Source: Pedobacter sp. MC2016-05
Lineage (GTDB): Bacteria; Bacteroidota; Bacteroidia; Sphingobacteriales; Sphingobacteriaceae
Direction: 5' to 3'
NCBI RefSeq assembly: GCF_026239735.1
Contig: NZ_JAPIVT010000002.1
Coordinates: forward strand, 248,001 to 312,000
Length of the DNA stretch: 64,000 nucleotides
Within the stretch, counting starts at the first letter, position 1; each line of letters begins with the position of its first letter. A program made the translations under genes and the position numbers. Shown here piece after piece: positions 19,698-29,964 of the stretch. The notes under the pieces were generated by a model. That model was given only the letters and a program-made list of their open reading frames with translations, did not search any database and was not told where the DNA came from.

Positions 19698-22600
19698 TTA
19701 CAGTTCCCTTGGTTTATCGACTTTAAAGTCTTTGTTCAATGACAGATTATTAGCGAAAGTCTTCCTGTATTTTTTAATATATTCTGATGGATTCATCTCG
19801 AAAATTTTTCTGAACTGCTCTCTAAAATACTTGATGTCATTGATTCCTACAATAAACATCGTCTCCCTAATGGTATTGTCAGTGGTGATAAAAATTTGCG
19901 CTGCTTTTCGCAGTCGAATAAATCTAATGAAACTAGTCGGTGAATGTCCCGAAATAGATTTAATCTTTTTGAATAGCGTTTCTCTGGACATTCCAATTTC
20001 TTCAGCTAGCAACTTAATGCTAAAATCAGCATTCTCCATATGCTTCTCAACGATACTGATGCAATTATTTAAAAACTCTTTGTATTCTGAAGATATTTTT
20101 GAACTGTTTGTATTAAGCGTGATTTCACTGTAAAAATACTTTTGAAGGCTATTTTTACTTTTTAGAATACCCGCAACCCTGGCAATCAATAGTTTTTTGT
20201 CGAAAGGTTTATTGAAAAAATCATCTGCACCACTTTCTATGCCTTTGAGTTTAATTTCTTCTGATTTACTTGCGGTAAGTAAAACTATAGGTATATGTGA
20301 AATCGATTCATCTTCTTTTACGGCACGGCACAGTTCTATTCCTCCCATTTCACCCATCATCACATCGCTGATGACAATATCTGGAAGAAGCTCACGAATG
20401 ATTGCAAGCCCACTTTCACCATTCCATGCCTGCAAAATGTGATATTGATCGGTAAAAATATCTTCCAGATAGTTGGCGATTTCTTCATTATCATCAATAA
20501 TTAGAATAGTTTTGCGCTCCTCAATAAGTGAGCTAAGGGATGCGATGTCAAGGTTCTCTTTGGGATAATTTTCGGCAGGGTATATATTAAATTTTGGTAT
20601 CGAACCCAAATTTACAGAATCCTCTTTTGCAATCAATAAGGGATCAATATATGCATCTCCCTTTAATACCTCAACTCGAAAGATCGTTCCTTCGCGTCCA
20701 TCACTGGAACAACTCACTCGGCCTTTATGCATCTCTATAAAAGTTTTCACCAAATAAAGTCCAATTCCAAATCCACCTCCAAAAGCCCCAGCTTTAAAAG
20801 ATTCCTGATAAAACCTATTAAATATTTTAGTTTGAGATTCCAAAGGAATTCCGCAGCCTGAATCCTGGACGATTAAACTTACGTACTCATCTGCGTCATT
20901 GATTCCAAGGGTTATACTTCCGCCGTGCGGGGTAAACTTGAAGGCGTTAGAGAGTAGATTGAAGATCACAATCTCCATTTTCTCTATATCGGCATAAATT
21001 AATATGGGGACTGATGGTGATTCAAACTGATAAGTGATGCCGTTCGTTGTTGCCTGATGCTCGAAACATATAAAGATTTCCCTCGCAAACTTGACAATAT
21101 CGAATTTTGATATTGTCAATTGTTCTTCTTCTGCTTCTGCCTTACTATAACGAATCAGCTGATCAACAAGACCTAAAAGCCGTTTGGCATTTCGATAAAC
21201 TATATTCAAACTGCGATTATCAACCTGGTGGTTATCCTCATTGAGCAAATCCTTAACGGGATTAATGATTAGCGTTAGGGGCGTTCTGAATTCATGAGAA
21301 ATATTGGTAAAAAAAGCTGACTTTCGTTCGCTAATTTCTTTCTCTTTCTCACTTTCCAAATGTGCCATTTGAATCTGGTATTTTAGTTGAACCTGTTTTT
21401 TACGGTAAGTGATATATAGATAACATAAAAACAACCCTGTCGCAGCATAGATTACATATGCCCACCAGGTTAAATACCAGGGAGGGTTAATCCTAATGAT
21501 TAGTGTAGTTATACGATTACTGGAAAACTTATCATCTCTGTAGCAGGTAACCTCAAAACGGTAGAGGCCAGGGTTGAGATTTGTATAGGTGGCTTTTCGC
21601 TGGTTACCTACTTTATTCCATCTTTGATCGAATCCAGATAATCGGTAAGCATATTTTATTTTTTTTGGGTTTTTATACTCAGGCGCTACGAATTCCAGCG
21701 AGAAAATACTTTGATCATAATCCAGGGAAACTTCCTTCGCTATAAGGATGTTATCCTTTAAAGGACCATTCTTGCTTGGTAAAACTGATTTATTTAGGAT
21801 CTGAAAATCTGTAAGAAAGACAACCGGATTGGGCTTATTCAACTGAATCCGCTTTGGATCGAAAGAGAAATAGCCTTTACTTCCTGCAGCAACAATCAAA
21901 TTATCCCTTCTCTGGAGGACAGAATTTACCGAAAAACCATCGGTGTCATCAAAATTGCTTACCACTCCCGAGCTAGGGTCAAGACTGGATATTCCACTCT
22001 CGGTAATCACCCATAAAGTGCCCAAATAGTCTTCTTCGATATCTTTAAATACATTGCTGGCAAAACCGTCTTTATTTGAAAAGGTACGAAGCAGCCTTTT
22101 ATTAGCATTATACTGATTTAATCCATCTGTCGTACTTATCCAGATATTTTTTTTTGAATCCCTCAGGATATCATTTATCACATTACTGCTTAATCCATTT
22201 TCAGTGGTGATTGACTCAAATTTACCTGTAGTTCTATCGAAAACGTTTACGCCACCACCATACGTACCAATCCAAATTTTCCCATCGGCAGATTTACACA
22301 ACTTATAGGTATGATTATTATTTATTGAAGATGAGTTTCCAGACTCGTTATGAAAATGATCGAAATGTTCAGTCGTACGGTGATAAATTTTTATACCTGC
22401 ATCCGTTGCAAGTACATAGACGTCTTTCTCCAACTCAAGAATATCCCTAAATACATCTTCATTATAGAGGTTTCCCTGGGTAGAATGATGATGATGGTTA
22501 GTAAAAAGGTTTGTATGCTCATTGAAGCTGTAGAAGCCATTCTCTGTTAATACCCAAAGTACCCCTTTACTATCCTTGTAAAGTTTCGTGATGATGTTAC

Positions 22601-23810
22601 TTTTTAAGCCTCCATTACCCTGCGATTTGGTAAAAATATTAAGCCTTCCTGTTTTCTGATCAATTCTGATCAGGCCGTTATCTGCTCCTATCCAGGTATT
22701 GGTATGATCAGAGATTATACTGCTCACGACCCCAGTAGATAGAGGCAGAGGCTTAAGTAAAAATTTATGCGGCTGATCAATGATGAGGTAAATTCCATCG
22801 ACAGCATTGATCCAGATATTCCCTTGTTGGTCTTTATAAGAACGACCGTTAGCATAATTTTCTATCTTTCCGATTCTTGTCCATCGCTTCAAAATGATGT
22901 CGTAAAGATAGAAACCACTATTTTCCCCAATTAAAATTGATGATTTATCTACTATCGAAATACTGAACACAGAATTTTTCCTGGAACCCGGCGACTCGAT
23001 CTTCGAGAATTTCTCGGTTGCCAAATCAAAACTAAAAAGACCACTCCAATAAGTTCCTACCCAGATATTTCCATTGGACGCCACGCAAAGCGACCAAATA
23101 TCGTTTGGATTTTTCTCACCCTTGATACGAGGCTGTGGAAAATTGGTGAATGACTCAGTTTGCGGATTAAATCTACTTAAACCTGCACTCCAGCTCCCCA
23201 ACCATATATTATGATGGCTATCTTCAATAATTGCATTGACCGATTTCCCGGCCATACTTCCCTTTCTGGATGGATCTTGTCTATAAATACGGAATTTCTT
23301 TTGATGTGGTTTGTATTTATTTAATCCGTCATCTGTACCTACCCAAATCACACCAGCATTGTCGCAAAGTAGAGACCAAACTTTGTTGTTGCTTAAAGAG
23401 CCGGGATTCTTCACCTCATGATAAAATCGTTCAAAAGTTTCTGAAAGCGGATCAAAAAGGTTTAGCCCATCCATCGTTGCAACCCATATCTTACCCTGTC
23501 GATCTTCGCACAATGCATTGACGTAGTTATTGGTGAGTGAATTTTTATCTCTCTGCGCACTTGAATAAATCTTGAAAGTAAAGCCATCAAAACGGCAGAG
23601 TCCGTTTTGGGTTCCTATCCATATAAATCCTCTTTTGTCCTGAAGGGTCGCAGTGGTATTCTTTGAAGGAAGTCCATCGGCTATAGTATAACTCTTGATC
23701 TTTCCCCATCTTTCGTCGGCAAAGTAGGGTTTTGCAACTTGCGCTATCGTGTATTGGGAACTGATTATGACCAGGCAAAATGAAAAGAACATTCTGATAG
23801 ATATAATCAT
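19698..23810 (-). CDS. Hybrid two-component PUL regulator (HTCS)
   Basis: The 1370-residue single-polypeptide signalling protein starts with a signal peptide. About 14 regulator-propeller (Reg_prop) repeats (about residues 35-690) contain GxIWIGT-type motifs. A Y_Y_Y domain (about 705-770), one membrane helix (about 785-805), a HisKA domain with phospho-acceptor His839 in SHEFRTP and an HATPase_c domain follow. A receiver domain with Asp1149 in VISDVMM and a C-terminal AraC helix-turn-helix complete it. HTCS proteins bind oligosaccharides in the periplasm and activate the adjacent susCD genes. All parts look intact, so this is probably the master regulator of the locus. Confidence 0.96.
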   Translation of the reverse strand: MIISIRMFFSFCLVIISSQYTIAQVAKPYFADERWGKIKSYTIADGLPSKNTTATLQDKRGFIWIGTQNGLCRFDGFTFKIYSSAQRDKNSLTNNYVNALCEDRQGKIWVATMDGLNLFDPLSETFERFYHEVKNPGSLSNNKVWSLLCDNAGVIWVGTDDGLNKYKPHQKKFRIYRQDPSRKGSMAGKSVNAIIEDSHHNIWLGSWSAGLSRFNPQTESFTNFPQPRIKGEKNPNDIWSLCVASNGNIWVGTYWSGLFSFDLATEKFSKIESPGSRKNSVFSISIVDKSSILIGENSGFYLYDIILKRWTRIGKIENYANGRSYKDQQGNIWINAVDGIYLIIDQPHKFLLKPLPLSTGVVSSIISDHTNTWIGADNGLIRIDQKTGRLNIFTKSQGNGGLKSNIITKLYKDSKGVLWVLTENGFYSFNEHTNLFTNHHHHSTQGNLYNEDVFRDILELEKDVYVLATDAGIKIYHRTTEHFDHFHNESGNSSSINNNHTYKLCKSADGKIWIGTYGGGVNVFDRTTGKFESITTENGLSSNVINDILRDSKKNIWISTTDGLNQYNANKRLLRTFSNKDGFASNVFKDIEEDYLGTLWVITESGISSLDPSSGVVSNFDDTDGFSVNSVLQRRDNLIVAAGSKGYFSFDPKRIQLNKPNPVVFLTDFQILNKSVLPSKNGPLKDNILIAKEVSLDYDQSIFSLEFVAPEYKNPKKIKYAYRLSGFDQRWNKVGNQRKATYTNLNPGLYRFEVTCYRDDKFSSNRITTLIIRINPPWYLTWWAYVIYAATGLFLCYLYITYRKKQVQLKYQIQMAHLESEKEKEISERKSAFFTNISHEFRTPLTLIINPVKDLLNEDNHQVDNRSLNIVYRNAKRLLGLVDQLIRYSKAEAEEEQLTISKFDIVKFAREIFICFEHQATTNGITYQFESPSVPILIYADIEKMEIVIFNLLSNAFKFTPHGGSITLGINDADEYVSLIVQDSGCGIPLESQTKIFNRFYQESFKAGAFGGGFGIGLYLVKTFIEMHKGRVSCSSDGREGTIFRVEVLKGDAYIDPLLIAKEDSVNLGSIPKFNIYPAENYPKENLDIASLSSLIEERKTILIIDDNEEIANYLEDIFTDQYHILQAWNGESGLAIIRELLPDIVISDVMMGEMGGIELCRAVKEDESISHIPIVLLTASKSEEIKLKGIESGADDFFNKPFDKKLLIARVAGILKSKNSLQKYFYSEITLNTNSSKISSEYKEFLNNCISIVEKHMENADFSIKLLAEEIGMSRETLFKKIKSISGHSPTSFIRFIRLRKAAQIFITTDNTIRETMFIVGINDIKYFREQFRKIFEMNPSEYIKKYRKTFANNLSLNKDFKVDKPREL

Positions 23811-23964
23811 TGTAAAATAATTGATTAGAGATGTGAACTAGAGTACGAATATAGCATTCATCGCTGCAAATTATATATTTTACTTATCAATAGCATACCT
23901 TCAGATGATATAATTTAATTATGGATTTGCTTTAGGGTTTTAACTGTCCCATCGGCAAATAGGA

Positions 23965-25005
23965 TTATAATAAGAACTGTTTAATGCTTTCATGGTCAAT
24001 TAGGCCTTTTTCAACCATGTTTTCCCAAAAGGCTTCTGGTATAATGTGATTGGCCATCTCTATATTTGCAGCAACTTTTTCTGGTTTTGAGGTACTCATT
24101 GCGACACTTTTAATTCCAGGAAAACTCCTTGCATACTGAAAACAAACTGTCGCCGGCGACAAACCGAATTGTTTGCATACTTTATAAAAACTGGAACGCC
24201 ATTGAATCAACTTCCTGTCCTCTTCCATAGCTTCATCAAGTAAACGGTAATTATAAAAATCACTTCCAATTAAAAAACCACCATTAAAAATAGCAGAATT
24301 GATTACGAGAACATTATTTTTATGCAGTTCATCAATAAACGTCATGAGCTCAATTGGATGATCCATTATAGTTAAACTATTGGCGATCATTACCCAATCC
24401 AGCTTAACATCTTTAGTTATTTTCTCAATAACCTTCCAATCTTTAGCTCCTATTCCAACAGACTTGACTTCCCCCTTTTTTTTAAGTTCCAGAAGTGCAC
24501 GATAAGCTTCCAGAATATCCTGATAACGTTTTTTGTAATCAGCATCACCATTTGCTGCTGAAAGATATTCATCGGGATCGTGTACAGAAACGTATTCGGA
24601 TCTGTAATCGCCAAGCAGCTGATTTCCCTGCTCGAAACAGGCTAAGATACCATCGTAACTAATTCTTTGTTCTGCATCAAATTCAAGATCTTTCCACACT
24701 CCAGGTTCAAAAGTAGGCTCTTCATTTAGCAGAGCAATCCGATACCAACCCAGCTTATTGGAGATAATCACTTTAGATGGATCAGTTTTTAATTCGCTTA
24801 AGCAGTTACCCAATACCTCCAGCGCTAAACCTGCTCCATATTTTCCTGCGGTATCAAAAAAGGCAACATCTTCTGTTGCTGACAAACAAGCGGCTACAAT
24901 TTTCTTTTTATTGGCGTAGGTTTCTGCTTTGTAAATATTGCCTAATCCACTGGTTCCAAATACAAATGAGGGAATTTGAGGTGGTGATGTATGCTGATTA
25001 ACCAT
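23965..25005 (-). CDS. Aldo-keto reductase, probable L-fucose/aldose dehydrogenase
   Basis: The 346-residue protein is of the aldo-keto reductase fold. It has an N-terminal FGTSGLGNIY strand, FFDTAGKYGAG with the catalytic Asp and Tyr, and VGIGAKDW further on. The family branch resembles bacterial NAD(P)-dependent L-fucose / D-threo-aldose 1-dehydrogenases. These oxidise the pyranose to a lactone. The stop-proximal end is complete. The gene overlaps the mutarotase gene by 8 bases, which indicates translational coupling, and lies close to the fucosidase gene. Oxidation of L-fucose to L-fuconolactone is therefore the best guess. Confidence 0.85.
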   Translation of the reverse strand: MVNQHTSPPQIPSFVFGTSGLGNIYKAETYANKKKIVAACLSATEDVAFFDTAGKYGAGLALEVLGNCLSELKTDPSKVIISNKLGWYRIALLNEEPTFEPGVWKDLEFDAEQRISYDGILACFEQGNQLLGDYRSEYVSVHDPDEYLSAANGDADYKKRYQDILEAYRALLELKKKGEVKSVGIGAKDWKVIEKITKDVKLDWVMIANSLTIMDHPIELMTFIDELHKNNVLVINSAIFNGGFLIGSDFYNYRLLDEAMEEDRKLIQWRSSFYKVCKQFGLSPATVCFQYARSFPGIKSVAMSTSKPEKVAANIEMANHIIPEAFWENMVEKGLIDHESIKQFLL

Positions 25006-25360
25006 TTAAATTATCATTTTGCAAGGCCTTATCCAATTCAAATATTTTATCCATTAAAATCCACTTTTCCCCATTGACTGCCCATGGCAAGGGTTGCTGA
25101 AATTTCCACATGAGTGCTTCCCATTCCTGAACTTTTTCGTTCGCTTCATCCATTTCCCGTTTGCGGGAGAAGCTAAAATCATCAGTGGTTTCCATCAGCA
25201 TAAAAAGCCTGTTCGAGCTCCTGAAGATTTCCATATTTAAAATACCAGAGTCAATAATGCTATTTGTTATTTCGGGCCAGCTCTTCTTATGGTAGGCTTC
25301 ATACTCCGCAATAAGCGCAGCATCGTCTATAAGGTCGAGAGCAAGTGCATATTTTTTCAT
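24998..25360 (-). CDS. RhaM-type (DUF718) sugar mutarotase
   Basis: The 120-residue protein matches the L-rhamnose mutarotase family in length and pattern: EYEAYHKKSWPEI near the N-terminus, then LFMLMETTDDF and W-x-x-L-M-W-K-F near the end. The His in YHKKSWPE and the downstream Trp pair are typical. Family members interconvert the anomers of L-rhamnose or L-fucose. Next to an aldo-keto reductase and an alpha-L-fucosidase it probably feeds the correct fucose anomer to the dehydrogenase. It overlaps that gene by 8 bases. Confidence 0.88.
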   Translation of the reverse strand: MKKYALALDLIDDAALIAEYEAYHKKSWPEITNSIIDSGILNMEIFRSSNRLFMLMETTDDFSFSRKREMDEANEKVQEWEALMWKFQQPLPWAVNGEKWILMDKIFELDKALQNDNLNG

Positions 25361-25557
25361 AATTAATCACGTGTTCGCAGACATTATATGGAAACCAAAT
25401 TGAAAACATTAATTCTTCTTATGTCTGCTTATTTTTTTGGGAAGAAATCGTTTAGGAAAAATTTAATGTAAAGTGAGATAGCAACCAGAATTCATACCAA
25501 ATTGTACATCCGGAAATGACACCCTGCCTGTTCATTGAAAAAGTCGATAAAAACAGA

Positions 25558-27222
25558 TTATACAATTCTAAGTGGATTGGCATAAGAAGCTGCGGGTGCC
25601 TCATCCGGGAAATATACTTTAAGTCCATCTGCAGTTCTTTCAAACTTTAATTCCTTTCCTGTAGCCACCAGCTGTACACTGCTGATTTTTTCGGGATAAT
25701 GCACACTTTCCTTTTGCAGACTTGTAATAAGTACTGATCCATTTTCTGGCCATGCCATTACTGTTGCGAAAAGTGTTTTACCTTTGATGGCAAAACGGAT
25801 ATCTTCTTGTGTGAAAGGTTTTCCTTTGCCCTCGTTAAACCCTTGTGCACTCAGTGCTGCAGCTTGTTTTTGTGCCGGTCCTTCGCCAAATATTTTCCAC
25901 GGCCTGGTTCCGTAAATACTATCCCCATTTGCTTTCATCCAAATACCTATATCCTCGACAACTTTTCGTTCCAGCTCATCAATCGAACCATCTCCGCGAA
26001 CAGGAATGCTCAACATCAGGTTTCCGTTTTTACTAACGACATCTACCAGCGTATGAATAATCGTTTTTGAGCTTTTGTAAGCTTTTCTATTATAGATATC
26101 GCGGTTATAATGCCAGTCACCAATGCAAGTACAGGATTGCCAAGGCAGTGGTTCGATATCATTACTTTGGCCACGTTCTATATCCCAAACCAGGGCCTTT
26201 TTCTGCTCAGCATCAAGTATCTTTCCGGTAATGACCGCGTTAAGCTTTCCTTTTTCTTTAACGCTCTTATTGTACATATGTGCTGCAATACGCAAACCGG
26301 CATCGCTGATAGGCCACATTGGAAATTGGGAATCATCAAAATATATCATATCCGGATTGTATTTATCGATTAGATCAATAGTCCGGTTAAAAAAATTATT
26401 GATATAGGCCGGAGTAGGTGGTGTAACCCCATTACCCCAATTCCACTGCTTATGAATCATACCATTATCGTCACTATTTTTGCTGGGCGCATGATTCTGG
26501 GCATACAGTTCCTGAGGATCCAGTCCCTCCCACCATTTTCCTTTACCATCTTTTTTCGTCAGTTTTCCATCATATGGAACACCCGCAAGGGGGCCTGTTT
26601 TATCAGCCCTTTGAGCAGTTTCAAACCAGCTCCAAGCATGTGCAGCATGAACACTTACCGCAAACGGCAAATCATTCTTTTTTGCCGCAGCTGCCCACCC
26701 GCTAATAATATCCTTCTTAGGGCCTTGCTTGATTGAGTTCCAGTTTTTTTGGTATTTGCTATCGTAAAGATCTAAATTATCATGATGGTTGGCCAGCGCC
26801 ATAAAATATCTGGCACCAACACTTTTATATAAGGAAACCAAAGCCTCTGGATCCCATTTTTCTGCTTTCCAGGTATTGATGACATCCTTGAAACCAAATT
26901 TTGACGGATGACCGTATTTTTCAAGATGAAACTTATATTTCCTGTTTCCTTCCATGTACATCTCCCGTGCGTACCAGTCCCCCGCCTCCGGCTGACATTG
27001 TGGTCCCCAGTGAGCCCACATCCCGAACTTTGCATCCCTAAACCAATCTGGAGTCTGGTATTTAGACAAGGATTCCCAAGTAGGTGAAAAGGGACCTGCT
27101 AAAATTTTCTCGACAAAATCCCTCACATGGTCATCTCTCAAAGATAAGGCGGAGAGTTTATCAGAGAATAAAAGGGTTGGTAAGCCTATGGCAAGACTTT
27201 GAAGCAGTTTTCTACGGTTCAT
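25558..27222 (-). CDS. GH29 alpha-L-fucosidase
   Basis: The protein starts best at 27222 with MNRRKLLQSLAIG, a twin-arginine-like or Sec signal peptide, giving about 554 residues. A longer frame to 27258 has no support. The family 29 barrel carries MWAHWGPQCQPEAGDWY near the N-terminus, ANHHDNLDLYDS and the nucleophile motif MIYFDDSQF (Asp296 in this numbering). A C-terminal beta domain with the WKIFGEGP motif follows. It releases alpha-linked L-fucose and probably acts in the periplasm. It is the first gene of the fucose-processing trio on the minus strand, separated from the mutarotase by about 200 bases. Confidence 0.92.
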   Translation of the reverse strand: MNRRKLLQSLAIGLPTLLFSDKLSALSLRDDHVRDFVEKILAGPFSPTWESLSKYQTPDWFRDAKFGMWAHWGPQCQPEAGDWYAREMYMEGNRKYKFHLEKYGHPSKFGFKDVINTWKAEKWDPEALVSLYKSVGARYFMALANHHDNLDLYDSKYQKNWNSIKQGPKKDIISGWAAAAKKNDLPFAVSVHAAHAWSWFETAQRADKTGPLAGVPYDGKLTKKDGKGKWWEGLDPQELYAQNHAPSKNSDDNGMIHKQWNWGNGVTPPTPAYINNFFNRTIDLIDKYNPDMIYFDDSQFPMWPISDAGLRIAAHMYNKSVKEKGKLNAVITGKILDAEQKKALVWDIERGQSNDIEPLPWQSCTCIGDWHYNRDIYNRKAYKSSKTIIHTLVDVVSKNGNLMLSIPVRGDGSIDELERKVVEDIGIWMKANGDSIYGTRPWKIFGEGPAQKQAAALSAQGFNEGKGKPFTQEDIRFAIKGKTLFATVMAWPENGSVLITSLQKESVHYPEKISSVQLVATGKELKFERTADGLKVYFPDEAPAASYANPLRIV

Positions 27223-28152
27223 ATTAAATTTGGTCAGCTTTACTTGATGTTTGAACAAAAATATCAGTGTGTTGCTGAATATCTTTATAATTTAAAGACC
27301 TTTTTTTGTACAAATCCGACTTTTTACAATCATAGGTTTAGAATATAATAACACCACCTAATGAATGACCAGAAAAAAACAGAAGCATTTGTCCATCTTT
27401 CAAAATTTCATGTAACCTTATCGTTTCCGATCTTTTCAGCGCCAAATGTATTCTCATCATAACACAAGTTGCAAGTTAATTACAAGTGGTTAGAAGTTGG
27501 CACAACGGGGAGGACAAACAATTGGCATATCGATTAAAATATTAGGGAAATAAATACTCCGGCATACAAGCATATCCACAGGTGGGAATAAAGACGACTG
27601 TATTTTCCATAGGTGCTGCGATCTAAAGGCGGATTTAGCTTGTGAAGCTTTTCCAACTGCTTAAATAATTGAAGCTTATTGTGAGCATCAATTTCAATAA
27701 CTTTGGTGAACCAGGAATCATGGCGTTAACATCATTCATAAAGCAAACTTTTTAAAGTTAATTTCTTCCGATCTTAAATTCCCTTGTTGATTTTAGAAAT
27801 ACCACCAGAAAGCCAGGCATAAATCCCTCAAGCCACATTCTTTTAATCGTTTAGCGTAATTAAACAATTGACCATCGGAGATGATCATATTATGAACAAT
27901 CATAGTTTTATTACGCCTATATCTTGCTATTTTTCCTTAGCGCCTTAATAATGGTTCCAGGAGAAATTTTCTTGATCAATTGACTACTATTGCTAATCGC
28001 AAAAGAGGAGAAATGTATAAGCTGAATCAATAAGTTTGATAGATGGATATCAAAATGGTAGTTTTTACATGTGATTTGATACGGTGGATAGGTGATATAT
28101 ATCTAATTTTGTGCTTTTCCAATGAAGGAAATTTCGCAATTTTATGCTTTGA
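27223..28152. other. Intergenic with possible gene relic
   Basis: About 930 bases lie between divergent genes. On the minus strand, 27534-27725 is an open stretch of about 63 codons without a start codon. It ends in a membrane-like tail (LYSHLWICLYAGVFISLIF), and a stop lies just upstream of it. It looks like the C-terminal scrap of a lost gene. Nothing else was recognised. The promoters for the fucosidase gene and the secreted MBL-fold gene should lie at the two ends. Confidence 0.35.
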
Positions 28153-28995
28153 ATGATGAAAAAATTAATGACAAGCTTTTTATTCTTGATAACAGCAATA
28201 CTTGCTCAGGCCCAGAACGGCCATAGCCAAAAATCAAGTATCCAGCTAGTAAGAAATGCTACGCTCATACTTAAATATGGAGGCCACAAAATTTTGATAG
28301 ACCCGATGCTTTCTCCCAAAGGTGCATTTGAGTCCTGGGCTGGGATAGCTAAAAACCCAACTGTGGACATACAGATGCCAATGCAGCAAATTACGGACAG
28401 TGTTGAATTGGTTTTGGTTTCCCATACACACGCAGATCACTTTGATGATGCCGCTAATCATATCCTGAGTAAATCTATCAAGATCATCAATCAGCCTGCC
28501 GATAAAACCTTTTTCAATTCCAAAGGATTTATCAATGCTGAAACACTTGAAAACAAGATGAAATGGAAAAACATAACCATCGAACGGGTAAACGGCGAAC
28601 ATGGATCTGGTAAGGTATTGGAAATGATGGGAAAAACCTCTGGCTTCATATTGAGTGCAAAAGGAGAGCCTACAATTTATATTATGGGAGATGCGATCTG
28701 GAACGACCAGATAAGGGACAATATCAATAGGATAAAGCCTGATATCATTGTTGTTAACTCTGGGGGTGCCCAGATTAAAGGGTTCGAAAACGTACCTATT
28801 ATTATGGATGAAAAACAGACCATGAAGTTGGTGTCATCAAGTGGAAAGGCAAAGGTTATCGCAGTACACATGGACGCCCTCGATCACTGTCGTACAACTA
28901 GGCTTGTACTAAAAGCAGAAGTGGAAAAAAACAATATCCCAAATGATAAACTAGTGATTTTGAAAGATACCGAAATCCTTAACTTAAGTAAGTAG
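28153..28995 (+). CDS. Secreted MBL-fold metallo-hydrolase (UlaG-like)
   Basis: The 280-residue protein has an N-terminal signal peptide ending near AQAQNGHS and a metallo-beta-lactamase fold. The zinc motif is SHTHADHFDD (HxHxDH), with later ligands in NGEHGSG, MGDAIW and VHMDALDHC. It resembles the UlaG-like lactonase branch. Substrate is unknown. An in-frame ATG overlaps the called one, so the start could be one codon later. A shorter intracellular paralogue lies at 32033-32800 on the other strand. Confidence 0.87.
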   Translation: MMKKLMTSFLFLITAILAQAQNGHSQKSSIQLVRNATLILKYGGHKILIDPMLSPKGAFESWAGIAKNPTVDIQMPMQQITDSVELVLVSHTHADHFDDAANHILSKSIKIINQPADKTFFNSKGFINAETLENKMKWKNITIERVNGEHGSGKVLEMMGKTSGFILSAKGEPTIYIMGDAIWNDQIRDNINRIKPDIIVVNSGGAQIKGFENVPIIMDEKQTMKLVSSSGKAKVIAVHMDALDHCRTTRLVLKAEVEKNNIPNDKLVILKDTEILNLSK

Positions 28996-29120
28996 ATTGA
29001 AATGGGCAAACGTTTAGAATTGTTTGCCCTTGTAAGAAGGCTATGTTATCAGCAGGAATTATCGTCAGCTAGACATCATGATCTGATAACCGACTCAGCC
29101 ATAAAAACCGATCCATCACT

Positions 29121-29510
29121 ATGTCAAAACTAACCGCAATTATCCATCATAAATGCCCAAGATGCAGACAGGGAGAAACCTTTACAGATTCGATGTTTAG
29201 CCTTCGCTACGCCCGGATGCATAAACTTTGCCCAGTCTGCAACCTTAAATTTGAAATCGAACCCGGTTTTTTCTATGCATCAATGTATGTAAGCTACGTT
29301 TTTATCGTAGCTGAGCTTATTACTTCGGGCATATTGGCTTTTATGTTGTTTAACGACACCCAGATATACAAAATCTTCTTTGTCACCCTATCTCCTACAT
29401 TATTGCTGTTTACTTTCAATTTCAGATACGCCCGGACATTATTGCTTCATTTTTTAGCTCCGGTGAAGTTTGATAGATCCTATGCAGATAAAGTACAACC
29501 CCACGTATAA
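29121..29510 (+). CDS. DUF983 membrane protein with zinc knuckle
   Basis: The 129-residue protein starts with a zinc-binding pair, CPRCRQGETF and CPVCNLKFE. Two membrane segments follow (about residues 52-75 and 83-103), with a short basic tail. This matches the DUF983 family, which is widespread in Bacteroidota and alphaproteobacteria and sometimes linked to cytochrome oxidase assembly. No role can be assigned here. It is followed 34 bases later by the rhodanese gene on the same strand. Confidence 0.85.
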   Translation: MSKLTAIIHHKCPRCRQGETFTDSMFSLRYARMHKLCPVCNLKFEIEPGFFYASMYVSYVFIVAELITSGILAFMLFNDTQIYKIFFVTLSPTLLLFTFNFRYARTLLLHFLAPVKFDRSYADKVQPHV

Positions 29511-29544
29511 TTCAATAACTTCACAACGTTAAATTGTCACTGCA

Positions 29545-29964
29545 ATGAAAAACATCGTTATTATTCTTTTCGCATTCCTCATTTCCGGAAGCGTATTCGG
29601 ACAACAGACAAAAACACTAAGTGTAAGAAAATTTAGCAAATCATTAGAACGAAAAGAGGTGATTACTTTGGATGTCAGGACAACCGAAGAGTTTTCCACT
29701 GGTCATATCAGCAAAGCAATAAATATAGATTGGAAAAACGCTGAAGAGTTTAAAAAGAAAGCTTTGCTCCTTCCCAAAAATGTGCCCATATATCTATATT
29801 GCCGTTCGGGAACAAGGAGCGAAAAGGCAATGAAATGGCTACAGATAAATGGGTTTGATAAAATTAGAGATCTCAGTGGCGGGTTCGAGGCCTGGAAAGA
29901 ATCTGGTAAAGAAGTTTCAATAGATAACATTAGCACGGATAATATAGGGACACACGGTAATTAA
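29545..29964 (+). CDS. Secreted rhodanese-like protein
   Basis: The 139-residue protein has a signal peptide (about residues 1-19) and one rhodanese domain. The active-site loop YCRSGTRS contains the catalytic cysteine, and the CH2A-like LDVRTTEEFSTGHI strand precedes it. Such proteins carry persulfide sulfur in the periplasm. It is probably in the same transcript as the DUF983 gene. The tail after the domain (NISTDNIGTHGN) is low-complexity. Confidence 0.88.
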   Translation: MKNIVIILFAFLISGSVFGQQTKTLSVRKFSKSLERKEVITLDVRTTEEFSTGHISKAINIDWKNAEEFKKKALLLPKNVPIYLYCRSGTRSEKAMKWLQINGFDKIRDLSGGFEAWKESGKEVSIDNISTDNIGTHGN

